A stretch of DNA of 64,000 nt from Spiroplasma endosymbiont of Asaphidion curtum (GTDB lineage Bacteria > Bacillota_I > Bacilli_A > Mycoplasmatales > Nriv7). The DNA lies in contig NZ_OZ035001.1 of assembly GCF_964031085.1 (NCBI RefSeq), forward strand, positions 620,001 through 684,000, given 5' to 3'. Every line of letters starts with the position of its first letter. Position 1 is the stretch's first letter. Both the position numbers and the translations under genes were made by a program. This document shows positions 43,757-54,268 of this stretch, piece by piece. The notes beneath the pieces are model-generated. The model was not told the DNA's origin and searched no databases. It was given only the letters and a program-made list of their open reading frames with translations.

Positions 43757-44840
43757 AGACTTCTTGCATTACTTATTTATTAAACAAAATTCCTATAAAA
43801 TATATTTAAAATAGAAATTATAAGGAATTTAAGATTATGAAATTTGATAAATTTAATTTTATTAATGATAAAGAATTATTACGATTAACTGGAATAAAGC
43901 AAAGTACTTTTAATAAAATGTTAAATATTTTAAAAGAAGCTGAGTTAAAAAAGTTTAAAAGAGGTGGTAAAAATAATAAATTATCATTAGAAAATAGATT
44001 ATTGATGACTTTATCATATTGACGAGAATATCGTACTTATTTTCATCTTGGTAAAAGTTTTGATATTAGTGAAGCTAGTTGTTATCGAAATATCAAGTGA
44101 ATTGAAGATATTTTAATCAAACATCCTGATTTTCAACAACTTGCTGGTAAAAAAGCATTAATAAATGATTATTTTAATGATAAAACAATTATTATTGATG
44201 CTACAGAAACACCCATTCAACGCCCAAAAAAAGACAAAAACAATCTTATTCAGGAAAAAAGAAAAAACACACTATTAAAACACAAGTAATTATTGAAAAA
44301 GAAAGCAAAATAATTATTGCAACAAATTTTTCTCTCGGTAAAAAGCATGATTTTTGTTTATTTAAAGAATCAAAAATCCCAATTTTAAAAAATACTAAAT
44401 TAATAGTTGATAATGGTTATCAAGGAATACAAAAAATTCATAGTAATGTTCTAATACCTAAGAAAAAAACAAAGAAAAACCCTTTAAATAAAGAACAAAA
44501 ACATAATAATAAATTAATTTCAAAAATGAGAATTATTATTGAAAATATTTTTGCTATTCTTAAAAAATTTAAAATTATTACTGAAAAATATCGTAATCGT
44601 AGAAAACGATTTAGTTTAAGATTTAATTTAATTGCTTCAATTTATAATTTGCAATTATAGATAACATAAAATATTTATTTAAAATTAAATTTAAATAATA
44701 AAATAATTTTTTGTTGTGTCAAAATTTACACATTTAATAAAATCCATAAGTATTAACCTAATAAAAGTTAGAAATTACTATATAGTATTTTTTATTTACA
44801 AATAATTTGTAATTATTTTAATAAGTAATGCAAGAAGTCT
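43757..44840 (+). mobile_element. Complete IS5-A element
   Basis: 1084 bp with AAT on both sides. The right flank runs into an (AT)n tract and an IS30 copy. Confidence 0.95.
43837..44660 (+). CDS. IS5-A transposase, made by -1 frameshift
   Basis: Same as 10076-10899, with seven A at the slip site (near 44226-44232) and full DDE motifs. Confidence 0.85.
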
Positions 44841-44857
44841 AATATATATATATATAT

Positions 44858-45939
44858 GCCAAATTGTAAAGTTAAGTGCAACTAAATTATTTTTCTAACC
44901 AAATATTCGATTGGTGAAAGATAATTTAGTATTTTTCTTGGTCTTTGGTTTAAAGACAATATAAATTTATGAACTGCATTTTTAGTAGTATTTGAAAAAT
45001 TAAATTTTTTAGGAAATTTTTCTCTAATTAAACCATTAGTATTTTCATTAGTACCTCTTTGTCAAGGCGAATACGCATTAGCAAAATAAATTTTCACATT
45101 TAAATTTTTTTCAAGTTGTTGTCAATTAGAAAATTCTTTACCCCTATCAAATGTTATAGTCTTAACAAGATTATTTGGAAGAATTGATAAATAATGGCTA
45201 ATGTTTTCGTTAACAACTTTAGTAGTTCTATTTTCAACTAACATTGCTAAAGTAAATCTTGATGTTCTTTCAACTAAAGTTATTAAACATGATTTACTTT
45301 TACCTCGTGATGATACTACAGTATCACCTTCTCAATGACCAACAGTTATACGATTATTAACATTAATATTTCGTTCTTTAATTGATTTACCATTAAATTT
45401 ACCGCGATTTTCTTGAGATTTTCGTTTCTTACCTTTTCTTCTTAAATTTTTATTAGTAACTTTTTCAAGTAATCCAGAATAAATTCAATTGTAAATTGTT
45501 TTAAAACTAATAATTCATTCTTTATGAAAATTTTTAATTCTGCCATAAATTTGTTCAGGCGATCAACCTAATAGTAATTTTTGTTGTACATATTTTACTA
45601 ATTCTCTATTTTTAAACTTATGAAAATAAACATGTGATTGTTTTCTGTTTTCTGCTTTATTTTGTGCAATTAATGAAAAATAATGATTACTATCTTTATT
45701 TCTATTGACTTCTCGAATAATAGTACTAATACTTCGATTAAGATTTTTAGCTATTTCACTAATTTTTACTTTAAACTTCAATTGATTCTCAATATAAATT
45801 CTTTCATATATGCCAAGATGTTTGTAACCCATATAAAAACTCCTTGCTTTGTTTTTTCTAAAATAAACTTAGCATCATGAAATTTTTATATGAGATTTTT
45901 TGCAATTTTATTTACTTGCACTTACAAGTATAATTCAGC
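44858..45939 (-). mobile_element. Complete IS30-family element
   Basis: 1082 bp, with both imperfect ends present. It sits between an (AT)n tract and a truncated IS5-A copy that it cut. Confidence 0.93.
44882..45832 (-). CDS. IS30-family transposase
   Basis: 316 aa, with HTH and DDE core as in 7399-8349. No disabling change seen. Confidence 0.92.
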
Positions 45940-46760
45940 AAATTTTAAATTTTTTAAGAATAGCAAAAATATTTTCAATAATAATTCTCATTTTTGAAAT
46001 TAATTTATTATTATGTTTTTGTTCTTTATTTAAAGGGTTTTTCTTTGTTTTTTTCTTAGGTATTAGAACATTACTATGAATTTTTTGTATTCCTTGATAA
46101 CCATTATCAACTATTAATTTAGTATTTTTTAAAATTGGGATTTTTGATTCTTTAAATAAACAAAAATCATGCTTTTTACCGAGAGAAAAATTTGTTGCAA
46201 TAATTATTTTGCTTTCTTTTTCAATAATTACTTGTGTTTTAATAGTGTGTTTTTTCTTTTTTCCTGAATAAGATTGTTTTTGTCTTTTTTTGGGCGTTGA
46301 ATGGGTGTTTCTGTAGCATCAATAATAATTGTTTTATCATTAAAATAATCATTTATTAATGCTTTTTTACCAGCAAGTTGTTGAAAATCAGGATGTTTGA
46401 TTAAAATATCTTCAATTCACTTGATATTTCGATAACAACTAGCTTCACTAATATCAAAACTTTTACCAAGATGAAAATAAGTACGATATTCTCGTCAATA
46501 TGATAAAGTCATCAATAATCTATTTTCTAATGATAATTTATTATTTTTACCACCTCTTTTAAACTTTTTTAACTCAGCTTCTTTTAAAATATTTAACATT
46601 TTATTAAAAGTACTTTGCTTTATTCCAGTTAATCGTAATAATTCTTTATCATTAATAAAATTAAATTTATCAAATTTCATAATCTTAAATTCCTTATAAT
46701 TTCTATTTTAAATATATTTTATAGGAATTTTGTTTAATAAATAAGTAATGCAAGAAGTCT
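45940..46760 (-). pseudogene. IS5-A copy truncated by IS30
   Basis: The left end, ATG (46680), seven-A slip site and most of the transposase are present. The last residues, stop and right end are missing because the IS30 copy at 44858-45939 begins there. Confidence 0.9.
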
Positions 46761-47096
46761 AATAATAAATTAATTTCAAAAATGAGAATTATTATTGAAA
46801 ATATTTTTGCTATTCTTAAAAAATTTAAAATTATTACTGAAAAATATCGTAATCGTAGAAAACGATTTAGTTTAAGATTTAATTTAATTGCTTCAATTTA
46901 TAATTTGCAATTATAGATAACATAAAATATTTATTTAAAATTAAATTTAAATAATAAAATAATTTTTTGTTGTGTCAAAATTTACACATTTAATAAAATC
47001 CATAAGTATTAACCTAATAAAAGTTAGAAATTACTATATAGTATTTTTTATTTACAAATAATTTGTAATTATTTTAATAAGTAATGCAAGAAGTCT
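46761..47096 (+). mobile_element. IS5-A 3' fragment
   Basis: From inside the transposase (NNKLISKMRIIIENIFAIL) through the stop to the right end AAGTCT, followed by AAT and the parA scrap. It is head-to-head with the preceding truncated copy. Confidence 0.88.
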
Positions 47097-47173
47097 AATA
47101 TTTGAGCAACATTAATTGTTAATGTTGCTTTGTCTGCCCCGCCTTTACTGTTACAAAAAGTAATTTTTTTCAT
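47097..47173 (-). pseudogene. ParA/Soj-like ATPase N-terminal scrap
   Basis: About 25 codons, MKKITFCNSKGGADKATLTI then NVAQIL, cut by the IS5-A end. It resembles the deviant Walker A start of ParA proteins (KGGVGKTTLT), but the Gly and Thr of GKT are replaced (ADKAT), so nucleotide binding would be lost. Such genes are common on Spiroplasma plasmids. Confidence 0.6.
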
Positions 47174-47487
47174 TATCCCAACGCCTTCCGTTTTTAATTC
47201 TAATACATATCATTACATAATAATACATAAAAAATGTTACGAAAGATGAAATTGATACCTATAAAACCAAACTACTAGCTAGTGTAAAAGCACAAGTTGG
47301 CGTTCCAAACACGGAATATAATACTAATAAAAAATTTTTAATATATGTTTTTTGTTTATTAATAATTTGATTTTTAGAATCAAAAAATCACGGATTAATA
47401 AATTGATAATTACCGTTTTCAAATTTAGAACAAATAACCTCATTTTAATTTAAGTCAAACACAATATATGAATCTAATCAAAATTTA
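47174..47487. other. Stretch without a clear gene
   Basis: A minus-strand frame (47259 to about 47450) reads VICSKFENGNYQFINPWFFD and later FLLVLYSVFGTPTCAFTLAS, but has no start codon. An overlapping plus-strand frame is also open. It is probably the remnant of a plasmid-type gene. No confident function. Confidence 0.35.
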
Positions 47488-47769
47488 TTATTTACTTTTT
47501 GTTATTTTTTTTACCTTTTTAATTAATTCTTTATTTTTCTCTTTGTCTTTTTCTAAAAATTTTAAAGCATTTTTATTGTGTTTGCTATAAATTTGGTTTA
47601 TTTTTGTTTGCAATGTTGTTTGGTCTAAATTATCACCCATTAACATTATTTGTTCTTGTATTTTTTCTCCTTGCCCCTTTACAAAACAATCATCACAAAA
47701 ATAACTTTCTAAAAAATGCGGTAGTGCTTGGGTTTGATATTTTTTATGACATTTTTCACAAGTATACAT
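47488..47769 (-). CDS. Small zinc-ribbon protein (93 aa)
   Basis: MYTCEKCHKKYQTQALPHF then YFCDDCF: two CxxC knuckles (Cys4/7 and Cys25/28) form a probable zinc ribbon. The rest is a charged coiled-coil-like region (LEKDKEKNKELIKKVKKITK). Strong RBS GGAGGT. It begins 25 bases after the metalloprotease stop, so the two genes are probably an operon. The function is unknown. Confidence 0.75.
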   Translation of the reverse strand: MYTCEKCHKKYQTQALPHFLESYFCDDCFVKGQGEKIQEQIMLMGDNLDQTTLQTKINQIYSKHNKNALKFLEKDKEKNKELIKKVKKITKSK

Positions 47770-47794
47770 TTTTTTACCTCCAATTAATGATATT

Positions 47795-48856
47795 TTAAAT
47801 TATATCTAAAATACTATATTTAATTTTATTGTTTTTTAAATGTTGATTTTTTATTTTTATTAAATAATTTGTAAAATATTCTTGTCATAATTCTCATCCT
47901 TTTGTTTTTAAATCGTTACTTGCTAAAAATCAGTATGCAAAACCTTCTGCTATAAATTCATATTTACTAGTTAAAGAATAATTACTAAAAGCAAAAGATT
48001 TAAAAGTTTTTTCTATATCTATATCTAAATTATTAAAATTAATAATTTTACTTTTTAAAAATTCTTTTAGGTGAAAAACAATATCGATATTATTAAATTC
48101 ATAATAATAATGTACTATATGACCTAATTCATGAATTAAAGTATGAAAAAAATTATTAGTTGATTTTCCACCATTTTTTCATTCATTAATTATAGTTTTT
48201 TCATAAATACATTCTAATGAAAGGGGGGCTATTTGAATAGTTCTATCATTTCTTGTTGTTATACCAAATGGACGAAGATTTTTATTAATTAATATTGCAT
48301 ATAAAATATTATCAGCAGATTTTTTATCTAAGACATTGGCAACAAAATTATAAAATAATAAAATAAGTTGTTTTAAATTATCTTGGTATTTTTGACAAAT
48401 ATTACTATTATTTATTAATTCTTTTAAAGTTTTTCTTACACCCGGGTGTAAGAAAACAAATAATTCTTCAACGGAATTAAATATTTTTTGTTTATAAAAA
48501 GGTAAATTTTTATTATCTGCTGTACTTAAAAAAGCATTAGTTAAATTTTGTTCTGTTTTTGTTAAATTATTATAAGTTCCATAATAATCATTTTGATTAT
48601 ATTTATAATATTTATTATCTTTATTATAAGCTCATGTTCCTTTATATCCTCTATTTTGAAATAAAACTGGATTTGGTTTATATAATTTATTTATTAAATT
48701 GATATTTTTTTTATTCGGCGGGATTGATTGTGAAATTGATTTTGGACTGAAAAAAACAAAATATAATAAATACAAAATAAAACTGACTAAAACAACCACT
48801 AAAATTAAAAATGTATTAATATAAACTAATTTTGTTTTTTTCTTGTCTTTTTTCAT
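47795..48856 (-). CDS. Membrane-anchored HExxH metalloprotease, M34-like
   Basis: 353 aa with UGA as Trp. A basic N-terminus and one transmembrane helix (about 11-36) suggest a signal anchor with the bulk outside the cell. The zinc site is NFFHTLIHELGHIVHYYYEF (His242, Glu243, His246), and a downstream Glu in KYEFIAEGFAYWFLAS (Glu304). The HExxH...EFxAExF arrangement resembles anthrax lethal factor/Pro-Pro endopeptidase (ATLF, M34) proteins. The target is unknown. The MITE at 48858-49001 lies directly before the ATG and separates it from its RBS. Translation may start inside the MITE (see findings). Confidence 0.75.
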
Positions 48857-48857
48857 T

Positions 48858-49001
48858 AGACTTGGTACATAACCCTCAATTTTATCTACTATTTTGATAA
48901 TATTATTTTCTAGATGAAGCACAAATATTAGATAAATATAAAGATGAAAGTGAATTTTATAGTTTGGCAGGTGCAAAATGTTATAGTTATGTACCAAGTC
49001 T
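48858..49001 (-). mobile_element. 144-bp MITE at the metalloprotease start codon
   Basis: Complete copy with ATT on both sides (AAT on the gene strand). Without it the gene would read AAGGAGTAAAATAATGAAA, a normal RBS and start. Confidence 0.93.
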
Positions 49002-49059
49002 ATTATTTTACTCCTTGTTAAGATGATTAGTTTCTGTAACAAAAATAAATAATAAAAAA

Positions 49060-49196
49060 AACTCCTTTCTCTTGTATGGAGAAAGGAACAGATGGTACAA
49101 TATACCAAGGAAGGAATTACGACGATTAATTCCTTTCTCATATGTAAATTATACACAAAAAAGAAATTATTTATTAAAATAATTTCTTTTTTTAAG
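49060..49196 (+). promoter_or_regulatory. Triple-hairpin leader or terminator cluster
   Basis: Three successive hairpins: CCTTTCTC/GAGAAAGG (49064-49088), AAGGAATTA/TAATTCCTT (about 49110-49137), and AAGAAATTATTT/AAATAATTTCTT followed by T5 (about 49159-49193). The first two around GATGGTACAATATACC recall the end of a T-box leader, but no specifier stem or downstream gene is visible. The third looks like a terminator. 49002-49283 holds no gene. Confidence 0.4.
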
Positions 49197-49283
49197 AAGC
49201 TATTTTTTTTTATCAAAATCACAATTATAATTATAATAGAAACAAAAAGAAAAAGTTTAAATCCATTACCCATATATATATAA

Positions 49284-50365
49284 GCTGAATTATACTTGTA
49301 AGTGCAAGTAAATAAAATTGCAAAAAATCTCATATAAAAATTTCATGATGCTAAGTTTATTTTAGAAAAAACAAAGCAAGGAGTTTTTATATGGGTTACA
49401 AACATCTTGGCATATATGAAAGAATTTATATTGAGAATCAATTGAAGTTTAAAGTAAAAATTAGTGAAATAGCTAAAAATCTTAATCGAAGTATTAGTAC
49501 TATTATTCGAGAAGTCAATAGAAATAAAGATAGTAATCATTATTTTTCATTAATTGCACAAAATAAAGCAGAAAACAGAAAACAATCACATGTTTATTTT
49601 CATAAGTTTAAAAATAGAGAATTAGTAAAATATGTACAACAAAAATTACTATTAGGTTGATCGCCTGAACAAATTTATGGCAGAATTAAAAATTTTCATA
49701 AAGAATGAATTATTAGTTTTAAAACAATTTACAATTGAATTTATTCTGGATTACTTGAAAAAGTTACTAATAAAAATTTAAGAAGAAAAGGTAAGAAACG
49801 AAAATCTCAAGAAAATCGCGGTAAATTTAATGGTAAATCAATTAAAGAACGAAATATTAATGTTAATAATCGTATAACTGTTGGTCATTGAGAAGGTGAT
49901 ACTGTAGTATCATCAGGAGGTAAAAGTAAATCATGTTTAATAACTTTAGTTGAAAGAACATCAAGATTTACTTTAGCAATGTTAGTTGAAAATAGAACTA
50001 CTAAAGTTGTTAACGAAAACATTAGCCATTATTTATCAATTCTTCCAAATAATCTTGTTAAGACTATAACATTTGATAGGGGTAAAGAATTTTCTAATTG
50101 ACAACAACTTGAAAAAAATTTAAATGTGAAAATTTATTTTGCTAATGCGTATTCGCCTTGACAAAGAGGTACTAATGAAAATACTAATGGTTTAATTAGA
50201 GAAAAATTTCCTAAAAAATTTAATTTTTCAAATACTACTAAAAATGCAGTTCATAAATTTATATTGTCTTTAAACCAAAGACCAAGAAAAATACTAAATT
50301 ATCTTTCATCAATCGAATATTTGGTTAGAAAAATAATTTAGTTGCACTTAACTTTACAATTTGGC
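49284..50365 (+). mobile_element. Complete IS30-family element
   Basis: 1082 bp, GCTGAATTATAC to ACAATTTGGC. It forms an inverted pair with the shortened copy at 51480-52468 around the integrase-type transposase gene. Confidence 0.93.
49391..50341 (+). CDS. IS30-family transposase
   Basis: 316 aa with full HTH and DDE motifs. Two visible differences from the consensus: VVSSGGKSK in place of VVSSRGKSK after the first Asp, and SSIEYLV in place of SPIEYLV near the end. Probably active. Confidence 0.9.
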
Positions 50366-50411
50366 AAAAAAATGAGTAAGTAAATATCTCAATTTATGTG
50401 CCAACTTATAT

Positions 50412-51380
50412 ATGAATAATACAGATAACATATCTGTAAATAAATTGATTAAAAAATATTTTCGTGGTAGTAAAATGACATTTTATATTTGAGCTAAAAA
50501 AATTATTAATGGTTATTATCAAGACAACTTTTATGAATTGCAATTCAAATCAACAACACCAAAAAATATTAAATATCAATTTTCATTAGAAACCAGAAAA
50601 CAAATTTGTGATTATTACTTTGATTACAAATTTGTAGGTGCGGGCGGTGTATTATCGCTTTATCATAATATTCATCAAAAAAATGTGCATGATATCGATA
50701 CAAATAATGTCCCCAAATCAATTAATACTTTTTATCGTTGAATTAAACAAGACAAACGCTATGGAGAAATAAAAACGCAAATGAAAAAAGCAAAACGCCA
50801 TTTTAAGCGTTATGAAGTTTCCGAGATTGGTCTTTTACAAATGGATGCTAAAGTGTTTACTGATAAAAATTTTCCTATTGCTAAGTATAGATTATATGTT
50901 TATGATTTCATTGACGAAATAACAAGAATTGCTTTTGGATATGTGTATGATAGTTTAGGAACCAATAATGCCATTAATGCCATGCAAAGAGCAATGAAAG
51001 ATTTTGGCGAACTTGGCATAACAATTAAACGCATTCGCACTGATAATGCTCCGGAATTCACTACTACTAATTGAAGTAATAAAAAAGCATACAAAGTAAA
51101 AGAAAGGCCTTTTACAACCTTTCTTTCAAAAAATGGAATTATCCATGAAACCACACCAATCCGTTCTCCTCAGAGCAACGGAAAGATTGAACGGTTTCAC
51201 CGTAATTATAATAGTTTATTTTGGTTTAAAAAATGTGGTTTTGAAATAAAATTTGATGTTAAACAATTACAAATTCATTTGAATGAGTGGTACGCATTTT
51301 ATAATTTCAAACGAAAACATAAAAGCTTGAATTACAAAACTCCATTTGAAACTTTAAATAAATTTATTATTGCAAAATAA
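50412..51380 (+). CDS. Integrase-core (rve) transposase, IS3/IS481-like
   Basis: 322 aa with both UGA and UGG as Trp. N-terminal helical part (NISVNKLIKKYFRGSKMTFY), then an rve catalytic domain: LLQMDAKVFTDKNF (Asp), IRTDNAPEFTTTNW (Asp) and RSPQSNGKIERFHRNYN (Glu), ending HKSLNYKTPFETLNKF as in IS3-type OrfB. It is a single frame, with no sign of a separate OrfA. UGG occurs more often here than in the neighbouring genes, which may mean a recent arrival. Element ends were not identified. Confidence 0.85.
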
Positions 51381-51479
51381 TTATTTAAAAAATAATAGAA
51401 ACTCTTGAAAAATGTTTTAATTTGGTTAAATTTTGAATTAAATATTTTTTATTGTGAATAAAATTAATTTTTTTAATTT

Positions 51480-52468
51480 GCCAAATTGTAAAGTTAAGTG
51501 CAACTAAATTATTTTTCTAACCAAATATTCGATTGGTGAAAGATAATTTAGTATTTTTCTTGGTCTTTGGTTTAAAGACAATATAAATTTATGAACTGCA
51601 TTTTTAGTAGTATTTGAAAAATTAAATTTTTTAGGAAATTTTTCTCTAATTAAACCATTAGTATTTTCATTAGTACTTCTTTGTCAAGGCGAATACGCAT
51701 TAGCAAAATAAATTTTCACATTTAAATTTTTTTCAAGTTGTTGTCAATTAGAAAATTCTTTACCCCTATCAAATGTTATAGTCTTAACAAGATTATTTGG
51801 AAGAATTGATAAATAATGGCTAATGTTTTCGTTAACAACTTTAGTAGTTCTATTTTCAACTAACATTGCTAAAGTAAATCTTGATGTTCTTTCAACTAAA
51901 GTTATTAAACATGATTTACCATTAAATTTACCGCGATTTTCTTGAGATTTTCGTTTCTTACCTTTTCTTCTTAAATTTTTATTAGTAACTTTTTCAAGTA
52001 ATCCAGAATAAATTCAATTGTAAATTGTTTTAAAACTAATAATTCATTCTTTATGAAAATTTTTAATTCTGCCATAAATTTGTTCAGGCGATCAACCTAA
52101 TAGTAATTTTTGTTGTACATATTTTACTAATTCTCTATTTTTAAACTTATGAAAATAAACATGTGATTGTTTTCTGTTTTCTGCTTTATTTTGTGCAATT
52201 AATGAAAAATAATGATTACTATCTTTATTTCTATTGACTTCTCGAATAATAGTACTAATACTTCGATTAAGATTTTTAGCTATTTCACTAATTTTTACTT
52301 TAAACTTCAATTGATTCTCAATATAAATTCTTTCATATATGCCAAGATGTTTGTAACCCATATAAAAACTCCTTGCTTTGTTTTTTCTAAAATAAACTTA
52401 GCATCATGAAATTTTTATATGAGATTTTTTGCAATTTTATTTACTTGCACTTACAAGTATAATTCAGC
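51480..52468 (-). mobile_element. IS30-family element with internal deletion
   Basis: 989 bp: both ends are intact, but 93 bp are missing at a GATTTAC direct repeat near 51911-51919. Confidence 0.93.
51504..52361 (-). pseudogene. IS30 transposase lacking the first catalytic Asp
   Basis: 285 aa, still in frame. The deletion removes 31 residues, including GHWEGDTVVSSRGK with the first Asp of the DDE triad. The DNA-binding HTH is intact. The product should bind ends without cutting and might act as a dominant inhibitor (inference). Confidence 0.88.
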
Positions 52469-52700
52469 ATTTTAATAATACAAAATATGGTATGATGAAA
52501 TCAATTAAGAGAAGCATAGTCTAATAACTGTGTGTGATTTACACTTATTAAACAAAAATACTATTGAAAAAGTATTTTCAATTGATAAAATAAGTAGAGA
52601 ACCACAATATCCGAACATACCTAAGAATCATAAGTTAGATTATGTTCATAAGTATTAGTAATATTTGCCGGTTTAATTCATAAAGAGGAGAAGAAGAGAA
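52469..52700 (+). promoter_or_regulatory. ftsZ upstream leader
   Basis: About 230 bp with no gene. TATGATG near 52491 is a possible -10 box. A hairpin AATACT...AGTATT lies at about 52557-52576. RBS AGAGGAGAAGAAGAG precedes the ATG. The usual mraZ/rsmH neighbours are absent; IS30 lies there instead. Confidence 0.45.
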
Positions 52701-53885
52701 ATGAATAATGATACTCAACTAGAACAATATGATCAAGTAGCTCATATTAAAGTAATCGGTGTTGGCGGAGCTGGAAACAATGCTGTTAATCGCATGATCG
52801 ATGCAGGAGTTCAAGGTGTTGATTTCATTGTTGCAAATACTGATGCTCAAGTATTAAGCGTTTCTAAAGCTCGTGAAAAGATTATTTTAGGCAAACAATT
52901 AACTAAAGGTTTAGGAGCAGGTGCTAATCCAGAAATTGGTAAACAAGCGGCAATTGAAACTGAACCGGAAATTAAAAAGATGTTAGAAAATTCTGATATG
53001 GTTTTTATTGCTGCTGGAATGGGTGGTGGAACTGGCACTGGAGCTGCTCCGATTATTGCCCGAATTGCTAAAGATTTGGGTGCTTTAACAATTGCGATTG
53101 TTACAAGACCATTTACTTTTGAAGGTCGTTTAAGGAGTTCTTATGCAGTTCAAGGTATTGAAGAATTAAGAAAGCATGTTGATTCATTAATAATTATTTC
53201 TAATGATAAATTATTGCAAGTAATTGGTGGTGTGCCTTTAACAGAATCATTTAATGAAACTGATAATATTTTAAGACAAGGAGTGCAAACAATTACTGAT
53301 TTAATTGCTGTTCCTGCATTAATTAATTTAGATTTTGCTGATGTTAAAACAGTTATTGAAAGTAAGGGTAGTGCTTTATTTGGTATTGGTATTGGCACTG
53401 GTGAAAATAAAGCTATTGAGGCTGCTAATAAAGCAATTTCTTCACCATTATTGGAAGCATCGATTAAAGGGGCTCAAAATGCGATTGTGAATGTTACTGG
53501 TGGAAATACCATGTCATTATTTGATGCTAATGATGCTGTTGATATTGTTCGTCAAGCTGCTGGTAGTGAACTAAATATTATTTTTGGTGTTGCTGTGAAT
53601 GAACATTTAGATGATGAGATGATTGTTACGGTTATTGCTACTGGTTTTGATGAAAGACAAATTGAGAAAGCTAATCCTCAGGTTATTGAAGAAGCACGAT
53701 TAAAAAGATTTCGCCCCGTAGGAGCAGAAAATTTGTCTAATTTTGGTTATGAAAATGATCAGTTACAAGAACGAAATGTTATTTATAAACCGCAACGAGT
53801 TGGTAATTTTAAACCATCTGGTGATGGTTTGCAAGAGGAATTAAGTAATGATGATGATTTACCACCATTTTTAAGAGGACGATAA
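52701..53885 (+). CDS. ftsZ: Cell division protein FtsZ
   Basis: 394 aa. Tubulin-like GTPase forming the division ring. N-terminal [17 protein letters not shown], the tubulin signature [27 protein letters not shown], and NFADVKTV-like [22 protein letters not shown] (T7 loop). The C-terminal tail ends [11 protein letters not shown], the conserved partner-binding peptide. Notable in a wall-less cell, but common in Spiroplasma. It overlaps sepF by one base. Confidence 0.97.
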   Translation: MNNDTQLEQYDQVAHIKVIGVGGAGNNAVNRMIDAGVQGVDFIVANTDAQVLSVSKAREKIILGKQLTKGLGAGANPEIGKQAAIETEPEIKKMLENSDMVFIAAGMGGGTGTGAAPIIARIAKDLGALTIAIVTRPFTFEGRLRSSYAVQGIEELRKHVDSLIIISNDKLLQVIGGVPLTESFNETDNILRQGVQTITDLIAVPALINLDFADVKTVIESKGSALFGIGIGTGENKAIEAANKAISSPLLEASIKGAQNAIVNVTGGNTMSLFDANDAVDIVRQAAGSELNIIFGVAVNEHLDDEMIVTVIATGFDERQIEKANPQVIEEARLKRFRPVGAENLSNFGYENDQLQERNVIYKPQRVGNFKPSGDGLQEELSNDDDLPPFLRGR

Positions 53886-54256
53886 TGATGTTCAAAAGAA
53901 GACAGAAAAAATCAGCAGTATTAGTTCAAAATGATGACATTCAATCTAATTCAGTGTTGTCGGAGTTACATTCGACAATGAAACTTCAAGATAATGATTT
54001 AAGTCCTACTGTGCAATCATTAGCAGTTGATGATAATTTAACAAAACCATTATTAGAATATGAATTAGAAGCTTATGCTCAAGTTGTTGCTTTAGCAGAC
54101 CGTTTAATTGCTGGTGAAAATTTAATTGTTAATGTTGCAAATTTACCACCAATTGATCGCAAACGCACTTTAGAATTTTTAGGTGGCGTTATTTATACTT
54201 TACAGGGTAAAGCTCAAAAGATTGATGCTTTTGCTTATGTTTTTATTAGTAATTAA
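53885..54256 (+). CDS. sepF: Cell division protein SepF
   Basis: 123 aa. FtsZ partner that tethers the ring to the membrane. N-terminal basic [10 protein letters not shown], a variable linker, then the SepF fold: YAQVVALADRLIAGENLIVN, LPPIDRKRTLEFLGGVIYTL, AFAYVFI. The ATG shares a base with the ftsZ TAA (TAATGATG); ATG at 53888 is an alternative. IS30 follows 12 bases after the stop. Confidence 0.9.
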   Translation: MMFKRRQKKSAVLVQNDDIQSNSVLSELHSTMKLQDNDLSPTVQSLAVDDNLTKPLLEYELEAYAQVVALADRLIAGENLIVNVANLPPIDRKRTLEFLGGVIYTLQGKAQKIDAFAYVFISN

Positions 54257-54268
54257 AATTTTTAATAG

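Noticed and set aside
44841..44857. (AT)n tract between IS5-A and IS30
   Set aside because: Simple sequence at an IS junction; probably only a target preference.
48632..49333. A 233-residue minus-strand frame starting at 49333
   Set aside because: Its first part runs through hairpins and the MITE. The real gene begins at 48856 and continues past UGA codons to 47795.
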